Assembly (NCBI RefSeq): GCF_900105245.1
Contig: NZ_FNSZ01000001.1
Location: 7,562,001-7,626,000 of the forward strand
Reading direction: 5' to 3'
From: Streptomyces sp. 1222.5
Lineage (GTDB): Bacteria; Actinomycetota; Actinomycetes; Streptomycetales; Streptomycetaceae
DNA length: 64,000 nucleotides
Within the stretch, counting starts at the first letter, position 1; each line of letters begins with the position of its first letter. Positions 1 through 7,611 of this stretch are shown in pieces. A model generated the notes under the pieces. The model did no database searches, was not told the origin of the DNA, and saw only the letters and a list, made by a program, of their open reading frames with translations. The translations under genes and the position numbers were made by a program.

Positions 1-1137
1 CTCCGGGATCCGCTCGCCCGGCACCCCCAGCGCACGCAGCAGGCTGTCGAGCGCCCCGCCCGGGGTGACCGGCTGCTCGCCCGGGGTGTATCCGCGCAGG
101 TCGATGTAGAGCTGGCCGTCGGGGAAGTCGCCCGCCAGACTGTGCGCCGCGTGCACGGCGAGCGAGGTCTTGCCGCTGCCGCCCATGCCGTCCAGCGCCA
201 CGATCCGCGAGTGACGCGCGTAGTCCCGTCCGGCGCAGTCGAGGAGTTCGCGCAGCTCGCGCTCGCGGCCGGTGAAGTCCGCCAGATCGTACGGCAGGGT
301 GCACGGAGCGTCGGCGGGCGCGCTCACCACCGGCGCGGGGACGGGCACGGGGGCCGGCGGGGGAGCGGGCGCGGCCAGCTCCGGACTCTCGCGCAGGATC
401 CCCTCGTACACCTTGGTCAGGCCGGGGCCCGGGTCGACGCCCAGTTCCTCCACCAGGAGTTCACGGACCCGGCTGTACTCCTCCAGCGCCTCCGCCTGCC
501 GACCCGAGCGGTACAGCGCCAGCATCAGCTGGGCGCGCAGCGTCTCGCGCAGCGGGTGGCTCTGCACGAAGTCCCGCAGATCGACGACGAGTTCACCGCT
601 CTCGCCGAGGCCGAGCCGCAGGTCGAAGAGGTGCTCGGCGGCGGCGAGCCGGCGCTCCTCGAACGAGGTGGCCGCCGCCTCGATCACGGGACCGCCCGCC
701 CCGGACAGGATCGGGCCGCGCCACAGGCCGAGCGCCCGGCGCAGCGCCTCGACGGCCTCGGCGGGCCGGCCCTCTCCCGCGGCCCCCCGGGCGGCCTGCA
801 CCAGCATCCCGAACTCGGTCAGGTCCAGCTGTTCCTGATCGAGCGTCACCCGGTAGCCGGGGCCGTCGGTGACGATGACCTCGCCGCCCGCCGGGATACG
901 CCGCCGCAGGTCGGCGACGGCCTTGCGTACCTGGTGGGACGCGGTCGCGGGCGGATCCTCGGCCCACGCCGACTCCACGAGCCGGCCGATCGGCAGCACC
1001 CGGCCGGTCTCCAGCAACAGCGTGCCGAGTACACGTTCCTGGATCAGTCCGCCCAGCCGGAGCCGGGAACCGTCCGCCCAACCCTCCAGCGGCCCGAGCA
1101 CATTGAAACGCAGTGAACCCGCTTCGGCATCGGTCAT
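1..1137 (-). CDS. SARP-family transcriptional regulator with NB-ARC domain (partial, C-terminus outside window)
   Basis: The gene starts at the ATG at 1135-1137 and runs off the left edge, so about 379 residues are visible. The N-terminus reads MTDAEAGSLRFNVLGPLEGW, the start of an OmpR-type winged-helix domain. A bacterial transcriptional activator (BTAD) domain follows, roughly residues 105-250, and then an NB-ARC ATPase whose P-loop GMGGSGKTS lies near 165-190. This order is that of AfsR/DnrI-type SARPs, which activate antibiotic genes by binding 11-bp-spaced direct repeats next to the -10 box. It is divergent from the XRE regulator at the left end of the NRPS cluster. It is the leading candidate for the regulator of the three matching promoters at 4635, 4148 and 27579; that link is inference. 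Confidence 0.9.
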   Translation of the reverse strand, partial: MTDAEAGSLRFNVLGPLEGWADGSRLRLGGLIQERVLGTLLLETGRVLPIGRLVESAWAEDPPATASHQVRKAVADLRRRIPAGGEVIVTDGPGYRVTLDQEQLDLTEFGMLVQAARGAAGEGRPAEAVEALRRALGLWRGPILSGAGGPVIEAAATSFEERRLAAAEHLFDLRLGLGESGELVVDLRDFVQSHPLRETLRAQLMLALYRSGRQAEALEEYSRVRELLVEELGVDPGPGLTKVYEGILRESPELAAPAPPPAPVPVPAPVVSAPADAPCTLPYDLADFTGRERELRELLDCAGRDYARHSRIVALDGMGGSGKTSLAVHAAHSLAGDFPDGQLYIDLRGYTPGEQPVTPGGALDSLLRALGVPGERIPE

Positions 1138-1343
1138 GCCGGTGAGCCTCCCCCAGGTCACGAACTCCACCGATTCCGTCCGCGTCCCGGATCATAGCCC
1201 GTTCCCTGGCTCTCGGTAACGAGCCGGTACGCGTTCGGTAAGCACCGCCGCCACCTTGGGATCCAGCAGGCGGCACCGGATGCAAGGCACCGCCTCCAGG
1301 CCCTCGCCGTGCGGGCCCCACACGCAAGCCAAGGAGAGTGGTC

Positions 1344-2714
1344 ATGACCGAGCAGGCAGCGACGGACGGACTCGCGAAACAGTTGCGGGCGGCACGCCGG
1401 TGGGCGGGAATCACCCAGGAACAGCTCGCCGGCCTGTCGACCGTCAGCGTGCGGGCCATCCGCGACCTGGAGCAGGGGCGGGTGCGGCACCCGCGCCGCG
1501 AGACGCTCCGGCTGCTCGCCGACGCCATGCGACTGGGCGACGCCCGCCGCGCGGCGCTGGAACTCGCCGTCGAGGGCGCCCCCGCCGACACCGTGATGCG
1601 TGAGGCGTTCGGAGCCGAACTGGCGCCCCCGCCGAAGCCGTTGCGCCGCCTGGTCGGCCGTACCGAGGAACTGCGCGCCCTGACCGGACTGCTGGCCACC
1701 GAGCACGAGCGGCTGCTGACCGTGGTCGGCCTGCCGGGCGTGGGCAAGACCCGGCTCGCCCAGGAGGCCGCCCTGCTGCTGCACACCCGCGACCGGATAC
1801 CCGTCCTCTGGGCCGACATGAGCCAGACCGCGAGCGCACCGGCGGCCGGCGACGCCCGCAGCCCGCGCGCGGCACTGACCGGCTGGGCCCGTTCCCTCGC
1901 CACCGGCGGGCCGGGACTGGAGGAGCTGGCGTCCGTCGTACGGGGCCGCGCCGCCCTCCTGGTCCTCGACGGCCACGACGCCGTGCCCGGTCTCGTACCG
2001 CACCTCATGGAGCTGCTGCACAGCTGCGAACGTCTGAAGGTGCTGATCACCGCACGCGAACCGCACCGCACCCCCGGCAACCGGCTGCTGCCGCTCGCCC
2101 CCCTGCCGCTCCCCGCTCCGGAACCGCCCGCCGACGCCCCCACCCCCCTGCCCGGGGAATCCCTCACGGCCGGCGAACCCGCGCTGGAACTGATGCTGTC
2201 CTACGTCGGTCACATGCGTCCCGACCTGCTGCCCACGGACTCGGTCGTGCGCACGGTCGCCCGGATATGCCACGCCCTGGACGGGGTGCCCCGAGCAATG
2301 GAGTCCGCCGCGTCCTGGCTGCTGCTGCACTCCCTGGAGGAACTGCTGCGAACGGCCCGGACCAGTCCGCTCGACATCGTGGACGACGCCACCCTCCCGG
2401 ACGCGAGCGGCGAGGGACTGGCCGCTCTCCTCGCCGCCGCCGTGGACCGCCTCGACGACGCGCAGACCACCCTCCTCGGCGACCTGGGCGCGCTGGCGGA
2501 CGGCTGGACCGCCGACCAGGCCGCCGCCGTACTGGCGGTCCCCGCCACCACGGTGGCCCGCGAGGTGCACGCGCTGATGCTGCGGGGCCTGGTCCGCCGG
2601 CTGCCCGCCGCGGAGGACAGTGCCGGCCGGTTCGGCGTCCTCAACCTGGTCCGCCGGCTCGCGGCCGACCGCGCCGGGGCGGCGGCACACCGGACCGAAG
2701 CGCTCGTCCACTGA
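1344..2714 (+). CDS. XRE-family HTH regulator fused to an NB-ARC-like ATPase
   Basis: A 456-residue protein. An N-terminal Cro/C1-type helix-turn-helix (about residues 8-65, with the stretch SVRAIRDLEQGRVRHPRRET) is followed by an NTPase domain with Walker A GLPGVGKTRLA and a Walker-B-like stretch LLVLDGHD. The ATG at 1344 is preferred over the in-frame GTG at 1338 because AAGGAG sits about seven bases before the ATG. Similar HTH/NB-ARC fusions are common regulators in Streptomyces biosynthetic clusters. It points into the cluster, upstream of the carbamoyltransferase gene, and is divergent from the SARP gene. It probably regulates the cluster, but the ligand and DNA site are unknown. Confidence 0.85.
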   Translation: MTEQAATDGLAKQLRAARRWAGITQEQLAGLSTVSVRAIRDLEQGRVRHPRRETLRLLADAMRLGDARRAALELAVEGAPADTVMREAFGAELAPPPKPLRRLVGRTEELRALTGLLATEHERLLTVVGLPGVGKTRLAQEAALLLHTRDRIPVLWADMSQTASAPAAGDARSPRAALTGWARSLATGGPGLEELASVVRGRAALLVLDGHDAVPGLVPHLMELLHSCERLKVLITAREPHRTPGNRLLPLAPLPLPAPEPPADAPTPLPGESLTAGEPALELMLSYVGHMRPDLLPTDSVVRTVARICHALDGVPRAMESAASWLLLHSLEELLRTARTSPLDIVDDATLPDASGEGLAALLAAAVDRLDDAQTTLLGDLGALADGWTADQAAAVLAVPATTVAREVHALMLRGLVRRLPAAEDSAGRFGVLNLVRRLAADRAGAAAHRTEALVH

Positions 2715-2806
2715 ACCACCGACCCGCGCTCCCGCCCCCTCCCACGACCTCCCCCTCCCTTCTCCTCCCGCCTTCCTTCTCCTCCCCTCATCGAAAGGTC
2801 TTCGCC
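2715..2806 (+). other. Pyrimidine-rich intergenic spacer
   Basis: The gap between the XRE regulator and the carbamoyltransferase is almost all C and T from about 2727 to 2790. It ends in GAAAGG, which serves as ribosome binding site for the ATG at 2807. I see no hairpin or -10 box in it, so read-through from the regulator gene is possible. Confidence 0.5.
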
Positions 2807-3733
2807 ATGCGCAACCTGATCTCCCTCGCCGACCTCACGCCCGAGCAGCTCGCGCGGATCGTCGCCCGTGCCGTCGCGTTCGGCCGCGGTGACGTCGAGG
2901 ACCGCCCGCTGACCGGGCGTCAGGTGGGTGTCTACTTCCGCAAGTCGTCCACCCGGACGCGCACCTCGTTCTGGAGCGGGGCCACCCGGCTGGGCGCCGA
3001 CGTGATCACCTTCGGCCCGGACGAACTCCAGCTGACCACCGGCGAGACGGTGGAGGACACCGCCCGGGTCCTCGGCCAGTACCTGGACGCGCTCGTCGTC
3101 CGGACCAACGGCGACGTCGAGGAGATGCGCCGGCTCGGCGGCAGCCCGGACCTCGCCGTGGTCAACGCGCTCAGCCTGGACGAGCACCCCACCCAGGCCA
3201 TCGCCGACCTGACCACGCTCAGCGAGCACTTCGGGGAGCTCGCCGGCCGCCACGTACTCGTCGTCGGTGAGGGCAACAGCTCCGGAGCGGCCCTCGCCCT
3301 GGCCGGCGCGCTCACCCCCGGTCTGCGCGTGACGCTGTTGTGCCCGGAGGGCTACGAAGTGGCCAAGAGCACCCTGGACCTGGTCGACGAACTCGGCGGC
3401 GGCGACCACCAGGTGCGCCAGATCACCGACCCGGCCGGGGTGGACGGCCCGGTGGACGCGATCTACACGAGCCGCTGGCAGACCATGGGCGTGCCCAAGG
3501 CCGACCCGAACTGGCTCGCGGCGTTCGACGGGTTCTGCGTCGACCGCGCGTTCTTCGACCGCTTCAGCGGCTCGCACACCGTCTTCCTGCACGACCTGCC
3601 CGCCGTGCGCGGCCAGGAGGTCACCGACGAGATCCTGGACGGCGAGCGCAGCCTCGCCTGGCGGCAGGCCCACCACAAGATGACGGCCGCGATGGCGGTC
3701 CTGGAGTGGTGCGTGGTGGGCACGCGGGACTGA
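2807..3733 (+). CDS. Ornithine/aspartate carbamoyltransferase-family enzyme with altered amino-substrate site
   Basis: A 308-residue protein, about the usual size for ornithine carbamoyltransferase (OTC). The carbamoyl-phosphate loop STRTR is present (S48-T49-R50-T51), as are H127-P-T-Q130 and the C-terminal HHKMTAAMAVLEW. The second-substrate motifs differ from arginine-pathway OTC: the usual HCLP is H262-D-L-P265 and the usual SMG loop is T226-M-G228. It therefore probably carbamoylates an amine other than ornithine. In this cluster 2,3-diaminobutyrate or another diamino acid is an attractive acceptor, giving a ureido residue; that is inference. It lies between a cluster regulator and mbtH and is closed off by the hairpin at 3753-3811. 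Confidence 0.85.
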   Translation: MRNLISLADLTPEQLARIVARAVAFGRGDVEDRPLTGRQVGVYFRKSSTRTRTSFWSGATRLGADVITFGPDELQLTTGETVEDTARVLGQYLDALVVRTNGDVEEMRRLGGSPDLAVVNALSLDEHPTQAIADLTTLSEHFGELAGRHVLVVGEGNSSGAALALAGALTPGLRVTLLCPEGYEVAKSTLDLVDELGGGDHQVRQITDPAGVDGPVDAIYTSRWQTMGVPKADPNWLAAFDGFCVDRAFFDRFSGSHTVFLHDLPAVRGQEVTDEILDGERSLAWRQAHHKMTAAMAVLEWCVVGTRD

Positions 3734-3752
3734 CGGCCCGCGGGCGGCCACA

Positions 3753-3811
3753 CACAGCGGGGCGGCGTCGGTACGGCTCGTCAGAGCCGGTACCGACGCC
3801 GCCCCGCTGTG
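3753..3811. terminator. Bidirectional terminator hairpin between convergent genes
   Basis: A perfect 22-bp stem (3753-3774 pairs with 3790-3811) continues into a 5-bp inner stem past a one-base bulge, with a 4-base loop. It sits between the stop of the carbamoyltransferase and the stop of mbtH. There is no T-tract, as is usual in Streptomyces. Confidence 0.85.
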
Positions 3812-3822
3812 CGCCGGGCGGG

Positions 3823-4035
3823 TCAGCCGCCCATCGCGGCCACCACCGAACGAGGGCGCAGATCCGTCCAGTTGGCCTCGATGTACTCGGTGCACTCCTG
3901 CTTGCTGCCCTCCTCGCGCATCTGCTGCCAGCCCTCCGGGCGCCGGATGCGGGCCGGCCACAGCGAGTGCTGGCCCTCGTCGTTGACCAGGACGACGAAA
4001 CGGCCGTCGGCGTCGTCGAACGGGTTGGTTGCCAT
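3823..4035 (-). CDS. MbtH-like protein
   Basis: A 70-residue MbtH-family protein starting MATNPFDDADGRFVVLVNDE. It has the family pattern: N-P-F-D near the start, the SLWP motif, and W-x-D-L-R-P near the end (NWTDLRPRS). MbtH proteins bind adenylation domains and aid their folding and activity, so its likely partners are the six A domains encoded at 9017-27426. The ATG at 4035 is chosen because GAGGTG lies seven bases before it on the minus strand; a start three codons upstream is also open. It is transcribed from the promoter at 4148-4093, which shares its layout with the glm/NRPS and kinase-operon promoters. Confidence 0.95.
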   Translation of the reverse strand: MATNPFDDADGRFVVLVNDEGQHSLWPARIRRPEGWQQMREEGSKQECTEYIEANWTDLRPRSVVAAMGG

Positions 4036-4092
4036 GAAAGTCACCTCTGTCGGGTCCGTGGAACAGGGAATCGTTATCGCACCGCTGACTCG

Positions 4093-4148
4093 AAGCTAGG
4101 CGGCACGGCCGGGGAAATCGGGCAGCACGGGCGGCAGTTGGGCGGCAC
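4093..4148 (-). promoter_or_regulatory. mbtH promoter with paired heptamers (cluster promoter P2)
   Basis: On the minus strand GTGCCGC (4148-4142) and CTGCCGC (4137-4131) are 11 bp apart. After exactly 32 bases comes the -10-like TAGCTT (4098-4093). No good -35 box is visible, which suggests activator dependence. Spacing and the second heptamer match the promoters at 4635-4690 and 27579-27634. The predicted leader to the mbtH ATG is about 50 bases. Confidence 0.65.
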
Positions 4149-4165
4149 CCCGACGCCGGCCCGGG

Positions 4166-4447
4166 TCAGGCCGGCACGGCGGAGACCTGACGGGCCCGCG
4201 TCACCGCGACCCCGGCCGCGACCGCGGCGGCCCGCACCGAGCCGAGCGCCTCTCGCAGCAACTCCGTGCGCAGCTGCGGCTGGTCGGCCAGCTCGGGCCG
4301 GTCGGCGTCGATCAGCTGCACCGCAGCCTCCAGCACCGCGAATTGCGCCTCGCCGACGGGCTCACGGCGGTCGGCCCGGGACATGGCCTCACGCAGAGCC
4401 GCGGCCAGCAACTCGTTCGCGGCGGCGACAGGGGCGATCTGGGACAT
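4166..4447 (-). CDS. Small helical protein of unknown function in the NRPS cluster
   Basis: A 93-residue protein starting MSQIAPVAAANELLAAAL. AAGGAG lies seven bases before the ATG at 4447, so it is a well-supported gene. The sequence is rich in Ala, Leu, Glu and Arg, with no Cys, no signal peptide and no membrane segment, and looks all-helical. I recognise no family. It is co-directional with mbtH (131 bp upstream of it) and divergent from the glutamate-mutase operon, which argues for a role tied to the cluster. No function can be assigned from sequence. Confidence 0.75.
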   Translation of the reverse strand: MSQIAPVAAANELLAAALREAMSRADRREPVGEAQFAVLEAAVQLIDADRPELADQPQLRTELLREALGSVRAAAVAAGVAVTRARQVSAVPA

Positions 4448-4763
4448 GGGTCCACTCCTTCGCAATTGGGGGATACGCCGGCCACCCGCGCGTGCGCCGT
4501 TCTTCTCGCCCGCGTCCGCCGGCTGTGCGGGCGGGCGCTGCATTTCGCCGCGACCGCGTTTTCTCCGCACCGGTGCGGCGCCGGAAAACGACTGTACGCC
4601 GGGCCGCCGGGGCCGCATCGACAGGCAATGACAACTGCCGCTCGGCTGCCGCCTCGGGCGCCGGTGAGCGGCCCGCCGCGTTCCTACGATCGATGGCGAA
4701 AGGAAGTTCCGAGCCATCCAGGACCTCCTTCTCCCATTGACATCCCATGATGTGGACGAAGTG
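4448..4763. other. Divergent intergenic region of the small gene and the glm/NRPS operon
   Basis: A 316-base stretch without a gene. It contains cluster promoter P1 (4635-4690) facing right and the ribosome binding site of the small minus-strand gene. I found no equally clear promoter for the minus strand. Confidence 0.6.
4635..4690 (+). promoter_or_regulatory. Promoter of the glutamate-mutase/NRPS operon with paired heptamers (P1)
   Basis: CTGCCGC occurs at 4635-4641 and again at 4646-4652, exactly 11 bp apart. After 32 bases comes TACGAT (4685-4690), a TANNNT -10 box. There is no recognisable -35 box. The same layout recurs at 4148-4093 (minus) and 27579-27634. Direct repeats in 11-bp phase upstream of a -10 box are typical of SARP operators. 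Confidence 0.7.
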
Positions 4764-5261
4764 ATGACGCAGCCTGCGGAATTGGCGCCCCGAGATCCCT
4801 CCGGGACGCTGGACGTCGTGGTCACCGGACTGCCGTCCGATGCACACACCTGGAATCTCGTATTCATTCAATTGCTGCTCGAAGACCTCGGGCACCACGT
4901 CGTCAATCTGGGGCCGTGCATTTCTCAGGACGAAATCGTCGAGTCGTGCTGCAAGTACCAGCCCGACCTGCTGGTGGTGAGCAGCGTCAACGGCCACGGG
5001 GCCCATGACGCCGAACATCTCGTCCGGGCACTCAGGGCCCGCTGGGAACTGGCCGGGCTCCCGGCCGTCGTCGGCGGCAAGCTCGGCGTGCGGGGAGCCG
5101 ACGGGCGTGACGGGCACGGCCGGCGACTGGTGGACGCGGGCTTCGACGCGGTGTTCCACGACGAGCAGGGCCTCGGGCCGTTCGAGGCGTTCGTCGGCGC
5201 GCTGGCCGCGGACCGAACCCCGTGCGGGTCGGCGCACCTCCCGGAAGGAGCGGCACGATGA
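4764..5261 (+). CDS. Glutamate (methylaspartate) mutase S subunit, B12-binding
   Basis: A 165-residue protein with the Rossmann-like B12-binding fold of GlmS/MutS. The cobalt-ligand region reads S25-D26-A27-H28-T29-W30-N31, so the Asp and His of the DxHxxG signature are kept but the Gly is Asn. Downstream VVSSVNGHG and VVGGKLGV match the family's SSLxGxG and GG elements. With the E subunit it should bind adenosylcobalamin and interconvert L-glutamate and (2S,3S)-3-methylaspartate. The start is uncertain: ATG 4764 is chosen, but TTG 4737, GTG 4752 and GTG 4761 are in frame and no strong Shine-Dalgarno is visible. Its stop overlaps the next ATG (ATGA). Confidence 0.88.
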   Translation: MTQPAELAPRDPSGTLDVVVTGLPSDAHTWNLVFIQLLLEDLGHHVVNLGPCISQDEIVESCCKYQPDLLVVSSVNGHGAHDAEHLVRALRARWELAGLPAVVGGKLGVRGADGRDGHGRRLVDAGFDAVFHDEQGLGPFEAFVGALAADRTPCGSAHLPEGAAR

Positions 5262-6592
5262 CGTCCTTCGGACGGTTCGTGGCCGCCGCCCGGGCCCGCG
5301 GCACCCTCGTGGTGCAGCCCCGCATGGGCTTCTCCGAACCCGCCCGCATGCGGGCCGGGCTGCTCGCCACCAAGCGCGCGGCCGACGCGGTGGCCGGCAC
5401 CCTCACCATCGACAGCTACACCCGCGTCGGTGACGAGCCGGCCGCCGTACGCGCCCTCAACGAGGACGTGTCCCTCAACGGCTACCCCATCACCTCCTAC
5501 AGCCCGCACACCTCCCACTGGGTCCTGGACGGCGTCCCCGACCCGTCCTTCCCCGTCCAGGTCCGGCACGGCTCGGCCGGCCCGCAGCGGATCGTCGCCG
5601 CGCTCGCCCGGCTCGGCCTGACCGCCACCGAGGGCGGACCCGTCTCCTACTGCCTGCCCTACGGCCGCACCCCCCTCGTCGACTCGGTCCGCAACTGGCA
5701 GGAGGCCTGCGAACAACTGGCCGCACTCCGCGCCGACGGGGCCGAACCGCACCTGGAGAGTTTCGGCGGCTGCATGCTCGGCCAACTGTGCCCGCCCGGA
5801 CTGCTGGTGGCGATCAGCGCCCTGGAAGGGGTGTTCTTCCACCGGGCCGGACTGCGCTCCATCTCCCTGAGCTACACCCAGCAGACCAGCCCCGAGCAGG
5901 ACCGGCAGGCGGTGCGCGCGCTGCGCCGGCTCGCGGGCGAACTCCTCCCGGACACCGACTGGCACGTCGTCGTCTACACCTACATGGGCGTCTACCCCCG
6001 TTCCCGGCACGGCGCCCGCGCCCTGCTGGAACGCTCCGCCGAACTGGCCGTACGGGCCGGCGCCCACCGGCTCATCGTGAAGACCGCCGCGGAGGCACAC
6101 CGCATCCCGACCGTCGCCGAGAACGTGGAGGCACTGCGCATCGCCGCCCGGGCCGCCGCCCGCACCGCGGCGACGGCACCCGGCGACGCGGCGGCCGGCG
6201 ACCCCGACACGGCGGACAACCCCGTATACGCCGAGGCCCGCGCACTCGTGGACGCGGTCCTCGACCTGGACGCCGACCTGGGCAGCGCGCTGCTCAAGGC
6301 GTTCGAGCGCGGCTATCTCGACGTCCCCTACTGCCTGCACCCCGACAACGCGGGCCGAACCCGCAGCCACATCGACGCCACCGGCCGCCTGACCTGGTCG
6401 GACATCGGAGCCCTGCCCATCGGCCGGGTCACCGCACGCCGCGGCGCCCGGCTCACCGCCGCCGGCCTGTACGACGCCCTGACGTACGTGCAGCGCCGGT
6501 ACGACCAGACGCCCGACCACCGTTCCGCACCGGACCCGCACCGCGGACCCGCCGACGAGCACGCCCACGACCACGACCTCCTGGAGGTATGA
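5258..6592 (+). CDS. Glutamate (methylaspartate) mutase E subunit
   Basis: A 444-residue catalytic subunit, shorter at the N-terminus than the Clostridium enzyme (about 483). The arginines that hold glutamate appear to be kept: R22 in VVQPRMG, R56 in TIDSYTR and R103 in VQVRHG, matching R66, R100 and R149 of C. cochlearium GlmE. E125, Y131 and Y135 in the TEGGPVSYCLPY stretch, and the Lys in LIVKTAAEA, also match. It should therefore rearrange glutamate to 3-methylaspartate with adenosylcobalamin. AAGGAG precedes the ATG, which overlaps the S-subunit stop. Glutamate mutase pairs supply methylaspartate in friulimicin-type clusters, so this is most likely precursor supply. Confidence 0.9.
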   Translation: MTSFGRFVAAARARGTLVVQPRMGFSEPARMRAGLLATKRAADAVAGTLTIDSYTRVGDEPAAVRALNEDVSLNGYPITSYSPHTSHWVLDGVPDPSFPVQVRHGSAGPQRIVAALARLGLTATEGGPVSYCLPYGRTPLVDSVRNWQEACEQLAALRADGAEPHLESFGGCMLGQLCPPGLLVAISALEGVFFHRAGLRSISLSYTQQTSPEQDRQAVRALRRLAGELLPDTDWHVVVYTYMGVYPRSRHGARALLERSAELAVRAGAHRLIVKTAAEAHRIPTVAENVEALRIAARAAARTAATAPGDAAAGDPDTADNPVYAEARALVDAVLDLDADLGSALLKAFERGYLDVPYCLHPDNAGRTRSHIDATGRLTWSDIGALPIGRVTARRGARLTAAGLYDALTYVQRRYDQTPDHRSAPDPHRGPADEHAHDHDLLEV

Positions 6593-6594
6593 CC

Positions 6595-7611
6595 ATGACC
6601 GTGACCACCACCGAGGCCGTGGACGAGGCACTGACGCCGTTCCCGTCCTCGCCCGACGCCCACCTCACCGACCCCCGCACCCGGGCCACCCTGCGCGTGC
6701 AGAGCCGCATGCTCACCGCCACCCGCGCCTTCCTGACCGCACGCGGCTTCCAGGAACTGCTGCCGCCCCTCATAGGCCCGGTCACCGACCCCGGCATCCG
6801 CGGCTCCAAGCAGGTCGACGTCGACTTCTACGGCCACAAGTACAAGCTGATGACCAGCGCCATCCTCTACAAGCAGGCCTCGCTGCTCGCCTTCGACAAG
6901 ATCTTCTACATCGCCCCCAACGTCCGGCTGGAACCCGTCGAGACGGCCGTGACCCACCGCCACCTCGCCGAGTTCCACCAGATCGACGTGGAGATCCGCG
7001 ACGCCCGCCGCGAGGACGCGATGGAGCTCGCCGAGCGGCTCGTCTCCCACGTCGTCGCCGACGCCGTCGTGGCCGTGCCCGCCGAGCTGGAACTCCTCGG
7101 CCGCGACACCGACACCCTGCGCCAGGCCGTCGCCGAGGCCTTCGGCCGGGTGGGACACGGGGAGGCCACCGCCGGCCTGATCGCCGCCGGGCATCCGCAG
7201 GACCCGGCCGCCGAGATCGACTGGCAGGGCGAGGAGATCGTGTCCGCCCGCGCGCACCGCCCCTTCTTCATCACCGACTACCCCAAGGGCTCCCGCGGCT
7301 TCTACGACAAGGAGAACGCCGAACAGCCGGGCGTGCTGCGCAACTTCGACCTCATCGCAGCCGAGGGTTACGGCGAACTCGCCAGCGGCAGCGAGCGCGA
7401 GCACGACTACGCCACCCTGGTCACCCGCATGCGCGAGACCGGCGAGAACCCCGCCAAGTACGGCTGGTACCTGGACCTGGCCCGCCGCGGCATCCCCGCC
7501 AGCTCCGGCTTCGGCATCGGCCTGGAGCGCTTCACCCGGTACGTCACCGGACGGCAGGCCGCCTGGCAGACCAGCGCCTACCCGAAGCTCCCCGGGGTGG
7601 TGTCCGCATGA
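6595..7611 (+). CDS. Class II aaRS-like asparagine synthetase (archaeal AS-AR type)
   Basis: A 338-residue class II aminoacyl-tRNA-synthetase catalytic core without an N-terminal anticodon-binding OB domain. Motif 2 is seen in NVRLEP...THRHLAEFHQIDVEI and motif 3 in GFGIGLERFT. This architecture matches the archaeal-type asparagine synthetase, an AsnRS/AspRS paralogue that activates aspartate as adenylate and transfers it to ammonia. After glutamate mutase, an obvious role is amidation of 3-methylaspartate to 3-methylasparagine, or ligation of it to another amine; this is inference. ATG 6595 is preferred over ATG 6589 because GGAGG is seven bases before 6595. Its stop overlaps the next start (ATGA). 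Confidence 0.82.
   Translation: MTVTTTEAVDEALTPFPSSPDAHLTDPRTRATLRVQSRMLTATRAFLTARGFQELLPPLIGPVTDPGIRGSKQVDVDFYGHKYKLMTSAILYKQASLLAFDKIFYIAPNVRLEPVETAVTHRHLAEFHQIDVEIRDARREDAMELAERLVSHVVADAVVAVPAELELLGRDTDTLRQAVAEAFGRVGHGEATAGLIAAGHPQDPAAEIDWQGEEIVSARAHRPFFITDYPKGSRGFYDKENAEQPGVLRNFDLIAAEGYGELASGSEREHDYATLVTRMRETGENPAKYGWYLDLARRGIPASSGFGIGLERFTRYVTGRQAAWQTSAYPKLPGVVSA

Noticed and set aside
1158..2711. Long minus-strand open reading frame of 517 codons opposite the XRE regulator
   Set aside because: It is a shadow of the plus-strand gene caused by high GC. It is Gly/Arg/Gln-rich without domains, and the plus-strand frame has motifs and a ribosome binding site.
6595..7611. Housekeeping aspartyl- or asparaginyl-tRNA synthetase
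   Set aside because: The N-terminal anticodon-binding domain is absent and the gene is coupled to glutamate mutase, so the asparagine-synthetase type fits better.
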